This document shows, one piece after another, positions 17,549 through 24,985 of a DNA stretch of 64,000 nucleotides. How positions within the stretch are numbered: position 1 is the first letter of the stretch; each line of letters opens with the position of its first letter. The stretch is from Winogradskyella sp. PG-2 (GTDB lineage: Bacteria > Bacteroidota > Bacteroidia > Flavobacteriales > Flavobacteriaceae): NCBI RefSeq assembly GCF_000828715.1, contig NZ_AP014583.1, positions 3,284,001 through 3,348,000 on the forward strand. Reading direction: 5' to 3'. Position numbers and translations under genes: made by a program. A model generated the notes under the pieces. The model worked only from the letters and a program-made list of their open reading frames with translations. It was not told the origin of the DNA and searched no databases.

Positions 17549-19717
17549 TTATTTCTTTTTTGCCTCAACTAATTCTAATAAATCTAAACTCACATTAGTA
17601 GTAAACATGCCATAGTTTACATTAGCTTTTCCTTTTTCAATAGAATCAATACTGCCGATGGCTCTGCCATCATGCATGCGAACCCGATCACCAACTTTTA
17701 ATATTGGTTTTGGTTTCTCAATTTTAACTTCTTTTTTCTTAGCAGCTTTTTTCTTTTTACGGATCACTTCAACTTTTTTATCGGCCTCAGCTTTTACTTG
17801 TCTTTCTTTATGCTTCTCAGCTTTTTTTTGTTTTGCAGTTAATTTTTTGCGTTTAGAGTTTTCAATTTGAACTAATTTAAATAACTCAGCCATTAACTCT
17901 CGCTTCTTTTTATTTTCGAAGTATTTTTCTGAAATATCATTAACTTTTTGACCTAAATAAATGAGTCGTTGATTACTGTCATATAACTCTTGAAAATTTT
18001 CTAATTTTTTCTGAACCTTTGCATTGATTTCTTCTAGCTTATCTGCTTCTGATATTTTCTTTTTTTCGTTTTCTTTTAGTGAGCGTTCTGTTTTTTCGAG
18101 CTTGCTACGTTGTTTCTGAAGTTTAGCTATTGTCGCATCAAAGCGTATTTTGCCGCGTTCTATTTTCTTCTTAGATTTATTGATTAAGCTATATGGTATG
18201 CCGTTTTTTTGAGCCACTTCAAATGTAAATGAACTACCAGCTTGTCCAATAACCAACTTATACATTGGTTCTAAGCTTCGTTCATTAAAAAGCATATTGG
18301 CATTTTCCATATATGGTAACTCGTTAGCCAACAGTTTTAAGTTAGAGTAATGGGTTGTTATAATACCAAAGGCTTCTCGTTCATAAAAGACCTCTAAAAA
18401 GGTTTCTGCTAAAGCACCACCAAGCTCAGGATCACTACCTGTTCCAAATTCATCAATTAAGAATAATGTTTTGTTATTACATTTCCTTAAGAAGTAATTC
18501 ATTTGTTTTAAACGATAGCTGTATGTACTTAAATGATTTTCTATAGATTGATTATCACCAATATCACTTAGAATTCTATTAAATAAACATACTTTACTTC
18601 GTTCGTGTACAGGAATTAGCATACCACTTTGTAACATCGTTTGTAATAATCCAACGGTTTTTAAAGTGATACTTTTTCCACCAGCATTTGGGCCAGAAAT
18701 AACAATAATTCTGCTTTCCTTTTCTAAACCTATAGTTTGGGGAAATGTATGTTCTCCTTTTTCTTTATTAGTTAAATAGAGTAAGGGATGATAGGCATCT
18801 CTCAAGAACATCGTTCGTTCTTTTGAGAATTCTGGCAAAATGGCATCCATGCTTTGTGCATATTTAGCTTTTGCAGAAATAACATCAATTTTAGTTAGAA
18901 ATTCTTGGTAATTTTTAAGAAGTGGTGAAAATAACCTAATGTAATCGGTCAATTCCTTTAGAATTTTTGTAACTTCTTCTTTTTCTTCGTATTCTAAATT
19001 ATTAAGTTCTCTAGTATATTGTAAGGTAGTTTCTGGCTCTATGTAAACAATGCTTCCAGTTTTACTACCTCCCATTATGGCACCTTTGACTTTTCTACGA
19101 TACATAGCTTTTACTGCTAGTACACGCTTGTTTTCAACTACAGATTCTCTAATATCATCTAAATAATCTAAGTTATGACAAGTGTTTAATGCTGAAGAAA
19201 AGCTAGTGTTAATTTTCCCTTTTAGTTTGTTGATAGTTTTCCTTATATCTAAGAGTAGAGGTGAAGCATCATCTTTAACATCTCCAAATCGATCGACTAC
19301 AGCATCAACTTGTTCTATAATTACTTTAGTGAATTCTATATGTTGGCAAGATTGCTTTAAATTAGGGTAATAATCTTTAAACTTTTCTAAAAACTTTAGA
19401 ATTGAATTTACAGTTAGCGATAAGCTTACAAGCTTTTGCAAACTAGAAATTTCTAAATATGTATTTTCAATTTTAAGAAGCTTTAATTCTTTAGATATAG
19501 TCTCAAAACCATGATTAGGAATACGGTTGTCATTATCAAAAGAGGATAAGTATTCATTAACGTATGCCAATTCTAACATAAGTCCTTCTTCTTCAGAAAA
19601 TGGTAGTATTGCCAATGTAGCTGTCTTACCTAAAGTGGTAATACAATGTTCGCTAATTTGATCTAAAACCCTAAAAAACTCTAGGTCTTCTAAGGTTTTC
19701 TTATGTATACTTATCAT
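17549..19717 (-). CDS. mutS2: MutS2-family ATPase lacking the Smr nuclease domain
   Basis: The 722-residue protein has the MutS2 core/lever helices (1-300), then the MutS ATPase with Walker A GPNAGGKSIT (about residue 341), Walker B TLFLIDEFGTGSDPELGGALAE, and THYSNLK. A long basic coiled coil (about 520-670, very rich in Lys and Glu) follows, then a KOW-like segment (KVGDRVRMHDGRAIGSIDSI) at the C-terminus. Bacillus MutS2 (about 785 residues) continues into a C-terminal Smr endonuclease domain; that domain is absent here. Known roles of the family are suppression of recombination and, more recently, rescue of collided ribosomes. It is divergent from ung with a 99-base spacer carrying promoter matches for both. 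Confidence 0.9.
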   Translation of the reverse strand: MISIHKKTLEDLEFFRVLDQISEHCITTLGKTATLAILPFSEEEGLMLELAYVNEYLSSFDNDNRIPNHGFETISKELKLLKIENTYLEISSLQKLVSLSLTVNSILKFLEKFKDYYPNLKQSCQHIEFTKVIIEQVDAVVDRFGDVKDDASPLLLDIRKTINKLKGKINTSFSSALNTCHNLDYLDDIRESVVENKRVLAVKAMYRRKVKGAIMGGSKTGSIVYIEPETTLQYTRELNNLEYEEKEEVTKILKELTDYIRLFSPLLKNYQEFLTKIDVISAKAKYAQSMDAILPEFSKERTMFLRDAYHPLLYLTNKEKGEHTFPQTIGLEKESRIIVISGPNAGGKSITLKTVGLLQTMLQSGMLIPVHERSKVCLFNRILSDIGDNQSIENHLSTYSYRLKQMNYFLRKCNNKTLFLIDEFGTGSDPELGGALAETFLEVFYEREAFGIITTHYSNLKLLANELPYMENANMLFNERSLEPMYKLVIGQAGSSFTFEVAQKNGIPYSLINKSKKKIERGKIRFDATIAKLQKQRSKLEKTERSLKENEKKKISEADKLEEINAKVQKKLENFQELYDSNQRLIYLGQKVNDISEKYFENKKKRELMAELFKLVQIENSKRKKLTAKQKKAEKHKERQVKAEADKKVEVIRKKKKAAKKKEVKIEKPKPILKVGDRVRMHDGRAIGSIDSIEKGKANVNYGMFTTNVSLDLLELVEAKKK

Positions 19718-19740
19718 TAGTTATTGGTAAATTGAAGTTG

Positions 19741-19748
19741 CAAATTTA
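19741..19748 (-). promoter_or_regulatory. Candidate -7 box for mutS2
   Basis: The minus strand reads TAAATTTG (TAnnTTTG), 23 bases before the mutS2 ATG at 19717. No obvious upstream TTTG at standard spacing. Confidence 0.4.
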
Positions 19749-19797
19749 GGGTAATTGTGTTTATATGCCTAATGCCTTTATTTATTGTGTTTATTCT

Positions 19798-19805
19798 TAT
19801 TTTTG
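19798..19805 (+). promoter_or_regulatory. Candidate -7 box for ung
   Basis: TATTTTTG lies 11 bases before the ATG at 19817. If used, the mRNA is nearly leaderless and the upstream in-frame GTG at 19757 cannot be the start. Confidence 0.35.
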
Positions 19806-19816
19806 ATAAAAAATTA

Positions 19817-20488
19817 ATGGATATAGATATTCATCATAGTTGGAAACCTTATTTACAGTCAGAAATTGAAAAGCCATATTTTAATGACTTAACCGAATTT
19901 GTAAAGATGGAGTATGCATCTTTTAAATGTTTCCCAAAATGGCCAGATATTTTTAATGCCTTTAATTATTCTCATTTTGATGACACAAAAGTAGTTATCA
20001 TAGGCCAAGATCCTTATCATGGAGTTGGTCAAGCAAATGGGTTATGTTTTTCTATTAATGATGGAGTCTCACATCCTCCTTCATTAATAAATATCTTTAA
20101 AGAGATTGAACAGGACTTGGGAATTCCCTATCCTAAAACAGGCAACTTAATGCCTTGGGCGAACCAAGGTATACTGCTTTTAAATGCTACGCTTACAGTA
20201 AGAGCCCACAATGCTGGAAGTCATCAAAAGAAAGGTTGGGAGCGATTTACCGACTCCATAATTAAGGCTATAAGTGAAGAGAAAACAAATGTAGTCTTTT
20301 TACTTTGGGGTGGATTTGCAAAAAAGAAAAAGAAGCTAATTAACACAACTAAACACTTTGTTTTAGAAACTGGTCATCCATCTCCATTAAGTGCTAATAG
20401 AGGGTGTTGGTTTGGTCATAAACATTTTAGTAAAACTAACTCCCTGTTGCGGCAAGTTGGCGAGTCTGCAATGGAGTGGAAACTGTAG
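19817..20488 (+). CDS. ung: Uracil-DNA glycosylase (family 1)
   Basis: Ung removes uracil from DNA to start base-excision repair. From the ATG at 19817 the protein is 223 residues, the usual length. The water-activating motif G63-Q-D65-P-Y-H-G is intact, as is the uracil-reading loop around CFSINDG, and the DNA-intercalating H187-P-S-P-L-S near the C-terminus. The frame is open upstream to a GTG at 19757, but the extra 20 hydrophobic residues are not part of the family and precede the predicted promoter. The 3' end overlaps a convergent small membrane-protein gene by 53 bases. Confidence 0.95.
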   Translation: MDIDIHHSWKPYLQSEIEKPYFNDLTEFVKMEYASFKCFPKWPDIFNAFNYSHFDDTKVVIIGQDPYHGVGQANGLCFSINDGVSHPPSLINIFKEIEQDLGIPYPKTGNLMPWANQGILLLNATLTVRAHNAGSHQKKGWERFTDSIIKAISEEKTNVVFLLWGGFAKKKKKLINTTKHFVLETGHPSPLSANRGCWFGHKHFSKTNSLLRQVGESAMEWKL

Positions 20489-20621
20489 TTGGCTTGTTAT
20501 TTCGTATAACACGAGGTTTTCTTTCCTCAACAATTTTAGATGTTTTATTACAGCTAAAAAATAAGAGTAAAAAATTAAACGCAACTAAGAAAGACAAAAT
20601 CAGAATAATAGTTAATAGCAT
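20436..20621 (-). CDS. Small membrane-anchored protein
   Basis: This 61-residue protein has one N-terminal transmembrane segment (residues 1-23, nearly all Leu, Ile, Phe and Val) followed by a basic, Thr- and Arg-rich tail ending QLAATGS. The Cys after the hydrophobic stretch (FFSCNK) could also be a lipobox, which would make it a small lipoprotein. I do not know its function. Support for it being real: an ATG start, a TACATTTG promoter box 44 bases upstream, and protein-like composition. Against: its last 53 bases overlap ung on the other strand, so the tail sequence is constrained by ung. Confidence 0.55.
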   Translation of the reverse strand: MLLTIILILSFLVAFNFLLLFFSCNKTSKIVEERKPRVIRNNKPTTVSTPLQTRQLAATGS

Positions 20622-20664
20622 ATAATCTGTAAATTATATCATAAGTATAGCATACTTACTTACT

Positions 20665-20672
20665 CAAATGTA
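20665..20672 (-). promoter_or_regulatory. Candidate -7 box for the 61-residue protein gene
   Basis: The minus strand reads TACATTTG, a full TAnnTTTG match, 44 bases before the ATG at 20621. Confidence 0.4.
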
Positions 20673-20855
20673 ACGAAATTTTTGATATACTGAAAGTTGT
20701 CGATGAAAATATGATTACGCAAAATACATTATGTCTTACGTATATTCAGTTTTTATCGATAATTATTGATTTTTAACGATGTTTTAAGTCAATCTATATT
20801 AGCAAATAATAGTATATTTTACAATAATTTGTTAATAAAGTAATATGTTTTTAAC

Positions 20856-21722
20856 TTAAAATGAGCCTTCTAATGGATGAATTAAATCCAGGTAATCTAC
20901 TTTTTTAGGGATAATTTTTAAATTGAAGAGTTGATTCTGAACATTAGTAATAGTCTTTTCATCTATGAGTTCTTGTGACCATGAAGTTAGAGAAAGCCAT
21001 TCTTTGACATCTTCTAATTCTTGTTCGTATCGATTTGCAATTGTTTTATCAATTGAGGGAATTGCTTTAAAATCTGTTGTTGTGTTATTTATAATATTTA
21101 AAATCGTTTTTAAATCATCTTTATTATTATCTATAAATTCTTCCCTAACGGCAATGACAAAACAAGGCCAAGGAGAAGGGCAATTATCTATTCTTCTAAA
21201 AATACCATCATCTACTAAAGGCTTTGTAGTAAACTTTTCCCACATAAAATAATCAGCATCACCCTCAGTAAGTCCTTTTACTGCTCCATCTAAGTTTTTA
21301 ATCACTTCAAAATTTAGATCTTTTTTTAAGTCCCAGTCATTATTTTTTGCATTAATGTAAGCCATTAGGTGAGAACCAGATCCATATCTGCTAATAGCAG
21401 CTCTAGTGCCTTTAATATCTTTAATAGTTTTAAACTTTGAGTCTGCAGCAACGTGAATTCCCCAAATTAGAGGTGTTTCTACAAACGTTTGTACAATTTT
21501 TGAAGGGTTACCAGCTATAATGTCTTTTATGATACCCTCGGTAAGAATAACAGCAATATCAATATCACCAGACCGTAACCCTTTGCACATGGCACCTGTA
21601 CCACCATAATAATCGTGCCATCTAAGATTTATATCTTCAGCTTTATATTCACCATTTTTAAGGGTTAAGTACCATGCTAAGTTAAAGTGTTCAGGTACAC
21701 CTCCTATATTTACTTTTTTCAT
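20856..21722 (-). CDS. Periplasmic-binding-protein-like protein without signal peptide (NMT1/THI5-like)
   Basis: The 288-residue protein has the fold signature of ABC-transporter solute-binding proteins of the NMT1/SsuA type: VNIGGVPEHFNLAW at the N-terminus, DYYGGTGAMCKGLRSGDIDIAV (here broken at GTGAM), and VAADSKFKTIKDIKGTRAAI. Unlike transporter subunits it starts directly with the first beta strand (MKKVNIGG), with no signal peptide or lipobox, and no ABC permease or ATPase lies nearby. It may therefore work in the cytoplasm as a ligand-binding or biosynthetic protein, as THI5-like proteins do, or the family may be a lineage-specific enzyme. It is last in a five-gene operon, 28 bases after the nucleoside phosphorylase. 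Confidence 0.7.
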   Translation of the reverse strand: MKKVNIGGVPEHFNLAWYLTLKNGEYKAEDINLRWHDYYGGTGAMCKGLRSGDIDIAVILTEGIIKDIIAGNPSKIVQTFVETPLIWGIHVAADSKFKTIKDIKGTRAAISRYGSGSHLMAYINAKNNDWDLKKDLNFEVIKNLDGAVKGLTEGDADYFMWEKFTTKPLVDDGIFRRIDNCPSPWPCFVIAVREEFIDNNKDDLKTILNIINNTTTDFKAIPSIDKTIANRYEQELEDVKEWLSLTSWSQELIDEKTITNVQNQLFNLKIIPKKVDYLDLIHPLEGSF

Positions 21723-21750
21723 TTATGCTGAACTTAATACAGTAACTTAA

Positions 21751-22623
21751 TTAAATATTGACAATACGCTCTAATGCATACTTTATTAGTATTTCTACAG
21801 TTTTCTTAGGATCTTTACTGAAATCACCATTAGCTCTGTTTGCTATAATTGCATTTAAAGATAATGCCTCATGTCCTAGTAATTTTGAAAGCCCATATAT
21901 TACAGAGGTTTCCATTTCAAAGTTTGTAATTCTAAAATCTTTATAACTAAAAGAGTCTAACTTATTGTTTAGTCCAGCATCTTGAAGTGGAAGCCTTAAT
22001 ACTCGTCCTTGAGGACCATAAAAACCTCCAGCTGTACCTGTCATACCTTTATATACAGAATCGCTTTCAAAGTACTTTTCTAAGTATTTACTATTATTTA
22101 TAATAATTGGTCTCGCTTTATTTTTGTCCCAATCTGTGTGCTTAATAAATGCATCTTCAATTTCTGGGTTGCTAATACCATCTATTTGATAAAAATGTAG
22201 CATGCCATTAACATCCAGAGCATGAGTACTTATTAAAAACGCGTCAACCGGAATATCTGCTTGTAATGAGCCAGAGGTTCCAATTCTAATAATATTAAGG
22301 CTTGATAATTCCGTTTTTGGTCGTCGAGTTTTTAAATCAATGTTTACTAATGCATCAAGCTCATTAAGTACAATGTCGATGTTGTCTGGACCAATTCCTG
22401 TGGATAAAACCGTAATTCTTCGATCCTTATAATATCCTGTTTGTGTTTTAAATTCTCGTTTTTGAGTACTAAATTCAATACTATCAAAGTGCTTGGTGAT
22501 TTTCTCTACACGATCTTGGTCACCAACAAAGATAATTGTATCCGAAATATCTTCGGGTTTTAGATTTAAGTGATAAACACTTCCATCTGGGTTTAAGATT
22601 AACTCAGAGTCTTTAATTGCCAT
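21751..22623 (-). CDS. Nucleoside phosphorylase (uridine phosphorylase-like)
   Basis: The 290-residue protein belongs to the PNP/UDP phosphorylase family, which splits nucleosides with phosphate to a free base and (deoxy)ribose-1-phosphate. Landmarks are IIFVGDQDRVEKI near residue 30 (phosphate-binding GD.xR), STGIGPDNIDIVLNEL (about 80), RIGTSGSLQADIPV (about 120) and the substrate-side ITNFEMETSVIYGLSKLLGHEALSL, broken here after NFEMETS. The NFEMET motif is typical of uridine-phosphorylase-type members. Length slightly exceeds E. coli Udp (253). It overlaps the upstream DUF1835 gene by 11 bases, showing tight coupling. Confidence 0.87.
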   Translation of the reverse strand: MAIKDSELILNPDGSVYHLNLKPEDISDTIIFVGDQDRVEKITKHFDSIEFSTQKREFKTQTGYYKDRRITVLSTGIGPDNIDIVLNELDALVNIDLKTRRPKTELSSLNIIRIGTSGSLQADIPVDAFLISTHALDVNGMLHFYQIDGISNPEIEDAFIKHTDWDKNKARPIIINNSKYLEKYFESDSVYKGMTGTAGGFYGPQGRVLRLPLQDAGLNNKLDSFSYKDFRITNFEMETSVIYGLSKLLGHEALSLNAIIANRANGDFSKDPKKTVEILIKYALERIVNI

Positions 22624-23554
22624 TTATAATGGTTTTTACAAGTTTGTTCTGTTCTACACTAAATTGAAATTCTAAACGCTCAACACCACCATAGGTCATA
22701 TCATTACCCATTTCGGTGGCAAAATTATGCTGTCTTAATAAGGCTTCATGCCCTTTTCTATTAAGCTTAATATCTTTATCTGTAACATCCAAAAATATGG
22801 AAAGCTTATCGATAATACGTTTCATTTGAGTATCACCAAACCCATAATAACCTTGATAATTAAGACTATAGCCCAATAGATGATGATGCGAATTGATTTG
22901 ATTATCTCTTACCAATCTAAGGATATTATCTTCTAAAACACTTAGTCCACTTTTTTGATGAGGAAAGCGTTTTAAATGTGCCTTTAAGCAATTAGTCATA
23001 TATTTAAAGCTAGATGGTCTGACAATATATGGCTTAAGAATATTATGATCTGTACCGCAATAGGTTCTCCATAAAGCTATACATAGATCAATATCTTCTT
23101 GTGTTAATAGAATTTTATTATTGTAATGCGATTTTAATTGTTCAGGGTTTAATTCGCCCAGGCCTTTTAAATTTTTTTCACCCTCTACACGTCCACTGCA
23201 AATAAGATATAAAGGCTTGTTAATTTTCTTTTGGTGTAATAGATTAATAACACCTATGAGATTGATGTGACAGAATAAATCATATTCAAACCATAAGTTA
23301 ATTTCTGAATAGTCCTCAGCAGAATCTAATTTAGATAACTCACTTTTAAGTTCATCAGTATTCACTTCAATATCGTAACTAGATTTAAGAAATTCTGTTC
23401 TTAGTTCAAAAAATTCATCAGAAGCTATGGCGGGAATTGTTGGTCCTTCGCACAACATTTCTTGCCACGTTAAAATATCATCTGTAAAATCTAATTCTAG
23501 CAAATAATCTGTTAAGGCATTACCATTTGTAATGTGTAGAATATTTTTACCCAT
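22613..23554 (-). CDS. DUF1835 domain protein
   Basis: The 313-residue cytoplasmic protein begins with the DUF1835 signature (LHITNGNALTDYLLE, then WQEMLCEGPT) and keeps the family's central helical segment and C-terminal region with GYGDTQM-like residues (here GFGDTQMKRII). The family is widespread in Bacteroidota and Firmicutes and has no established biochemical role, so none is proposed. It sits between the SUI1-like gene (3-base gap) and the nucleoside phosphorylase (11-base overlap), which suggests a role connected with nucleotides or translation at most by context. Confidence 0.82.
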   Translation of the reverse strand: MGKNILHITNGNALTDYLLELDFTDDILTWQEMLCEGPTIPAIASDEFFELRTEFLKSSYDIEVNTDELKSELSKLDSAEDYSEINLWFEYDLFCHINLIGVINLLHQKKINKPLYLICSGRVEGEKNLKGLGELNPEQLKSHYNNKILLTQEDIDLCIALWRTYCGTDHNILKPYIVRPSSFKYMTNCLKAHLKRFPHQKSGLSVLEDNILRLVRDNQINSHHHLLGYSLNYQGYYGFGDTQMKRIIDKLSIFLDVTDKDIKLNRKGHEALLRQHNFATEMGNDMTYGGVERLEFQFSVEQNKLVKTIINGN

Positions 23555-23557
23555 AAA

Positions 23558-23887
23558 TTAACCTCCGACGCGTTTAACATTAAATCCTTTTTCCTTTAGC
23601 ATTTCCATGATCTTATCTCTGTAATCTCCTTGAATTATAATTTTATCATCTTTAAAACCACCACCAACACTCAGTTTAGTTTTAAGTTCTTTGGCTAATT
23701 TTTTGAAATCTTCTTTTGCACCTGTGTATCCTTCGAGAATAGTAATTGGTTTTCCTTTTCGTTTTTCGTACTTACAAAGTATTGGATCGTCTTGTAACCA
23801 AATACTATTTTTAGTATTATCAGAGTCGTCCTTAGGCTCAGGAGTGTGATCTGGGAATAAATTTTTTAGTTGATCTTGTAAATCCAT
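23558..23887 (-). CDS. SUI1/eIF1-like translation factor (YciH family)
   Basis: This 109-residue protein is the bacterial homologue of eIF1. The C-terminal SUI1 domain carries RKGKPITILEGY, KKLAKELKTKLSVGGG and IIIQGDYRDKIMEMLKEKG, the standard core that in eIF1 helps start-codon selection on the small ribosomal subunit. The bacterial form (YciH) can discriminate against non-standard initiation complexes in vitro and is not essential in E. coli. The Gly-rich loop and the terminal VKRVGG are intact. Its start overlaps the stop of the oxygenase gene by one base (TAATG). It is interesting that this window also contains a gene apparently starting with ATT. Confidence 0.9.
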   Translation of the reverse strand: MDLQDQLKNLFPDHTPEPKDDSDNTKNSIWLQDDPILCKYEKRKGKPITILEGYTGAKEDFKKLAKELKTKLSVGGGFKDDKIIIQGDYRDKIMEMLKEKGFNVKRVGG

Positions 23888-24837
23888 TATTTTTTAATCA
23901 ACCCAAGCTCAATTAAGCGTTCGTTTAAAAACTCACCTGCAGTAATATCATCAAATTGTTTTGGGTTTTTATCATCAATACAGCTTTCTAATACATTCAG
24001 TTTCATTTCGCTAATAGGATGCATAAAAAACGGAATAGAATAACGAGAAGTTCCCCAAAGTTCACGAGGTGGGTTTATAACTCTGTGTATAGTTGATTTT
24101 AACTTGTTGTTTGAGTGTCTAGATAACATGTCACCTACATTAATCATTAACTCATCTGGCTCAGCAATAGCATCAATCCATTCTCCGTCATTGCGCTGTA
24201 CTTGTAAGCCACGCCCTTGTGCTCCCATAAGAAGTGTTATTAAGTTGATATCTCCATGAGCTGCGGCTCTCACTGCATTTTTTGGTTCTTGTGTAATTGG
24301 TGGATAGTGAATTGGTCTTAAAATTGAATTTCCATTATGAATATAATTATCAAAATAGGTTTCTTCTAAGTCCAAAAATAAAGCTAAAGCACGTAAGACA
24401 TACTTAGCTGTTTTTTCTAACATAGCATAAGTTTCTTTACCAGTCTTATTAAATTCAGGAAGCTCTTTAACTTCTACATTTTCCGGATATTCCTTTCTGC
24501 GTTCTTCATCGTCTTCTACATACTGACCAAAATGCCAAAACTCTTTTAAATCTCCTTCCTTTTTACCTTTAGCACTTTCTTTACCAAAAGATATATAACC
24601 ACGTTGTCCTCCAATACCAGGAATCTCATAGCTTTCTTTTGTTTCTATCGGTAAGTTGAAAAAGTTTTTTACCTCACCATATAAACTATCTACTAATTCA
24701 TCGTCTAAAAAGTGACCTTTTAAAGCGACAAAACCAATATCTTGGTATGCTTTTCCTATTTCATCTATGAACTTTTGTTTTCTATTTGGATCACCAGAAA
24801 TGAAATCCTTTAAATCTACGCTAGGTATTCTATCCAT
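23887..24837 (-). CDS. Isopenicillin-N-synthase-like 2-oxoglutarate/Fe(II) oxygenase
   Basis: The 316-residue protein has both domains of the plant/fungal-type 2OG-Fe(II) family: the N-terminal DIOX_N region (IPSVDLKDFISGD, DIGFVALKGH) and the C-terminal jelly-roll. The iron site is AAHGDINLITLL (H and D of HxD) plus the distal H in LKSTIHRVINP, and R..S after it (SRYSIPFFMHP) would bind the 2-oxoglutarate carboxylate. The members of this family oxidise small molecules or close rings; the substrate is unknown here. It is the first gene of a five-gene minus-strand operon and is preceded by a TAGATTTG promoter box. Confidence 0.88.
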   Translation of the reverse strand: MDRIPSVDLKDFISGDPNRKQKFIDEIGKAYQDIGFVALKGHFLDDELVDSLYGEVKNFFNLPIETKESYEIPGIGGQRGYISFGKESAKGKKEGDLKEFWHFGQYVEDDEERRKEYPENVEVKELPEFNKTGKETYAMLEKTAKYVLRALALFLDLEETYFDNYIHNGNSILRPIHYPPITQEPKNAVRAAAHGDINLITLLMGAQGRGLQVQRNDGEWIDAIAEPDELMINVGDMLSRHSNNKLKSTIHRVINPPRELWGTSRYSIPFFMHPISEMKLNVLESCIDDKNPKQFDDITAGEFLNERLIELGLIKK

Positions 24838-24868
24838 CGGAATTTTATTTTAAATATTTGTCAATATA

Positions 24869-24876
24869 CAAATCTA
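24869..24876 (-). promoter_or_regulatory. Candidate -7 box of the oxygenase-SUI1-phosphorylase operon
   Basis: The minus strand reads TAGATTTG, a full TAnnTTTG match, 31 bases before the ATG at 24837. Confidence 0.45.
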
Positions 24877-24954
24877 AAGAAAATAGTGCTAAAATATTAG
24901 TCCAGAATTATTGATATTTTGAAGTTATTGATACAATATTGAGTCAAATTTATT

Positions 24955-24962
24955 TACATTTG
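24955..24962 (+). promoter_or_regulatory. Candidate -7 box for the fused E1 dehydrogenase
   Basis: TACATTTG lies 23 bases before the ATG at 24986; a TTG at 24928-24930 is 24 bases upstream, at the edge of the accepted spacing. Confidence 0.45.
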
Positions 24963-24985
24963 AAGTAATACTGAAACACGAACTT

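Noticed and set aside
19757..19816. N-terminal hydrophobic extension of Ung from GTG 19757
   Set aside because: It is not part of the family and lies upstream of the predicted -7 box at 19798; Ung is a cytoplasmic enzyme.
20856..21722. ABC transporter subunit for thiamine precursor or sulfonate uptake
   Set aside because: There is no signal peptide or lipobox and no permease or ATPase gene in the neighbourhood.
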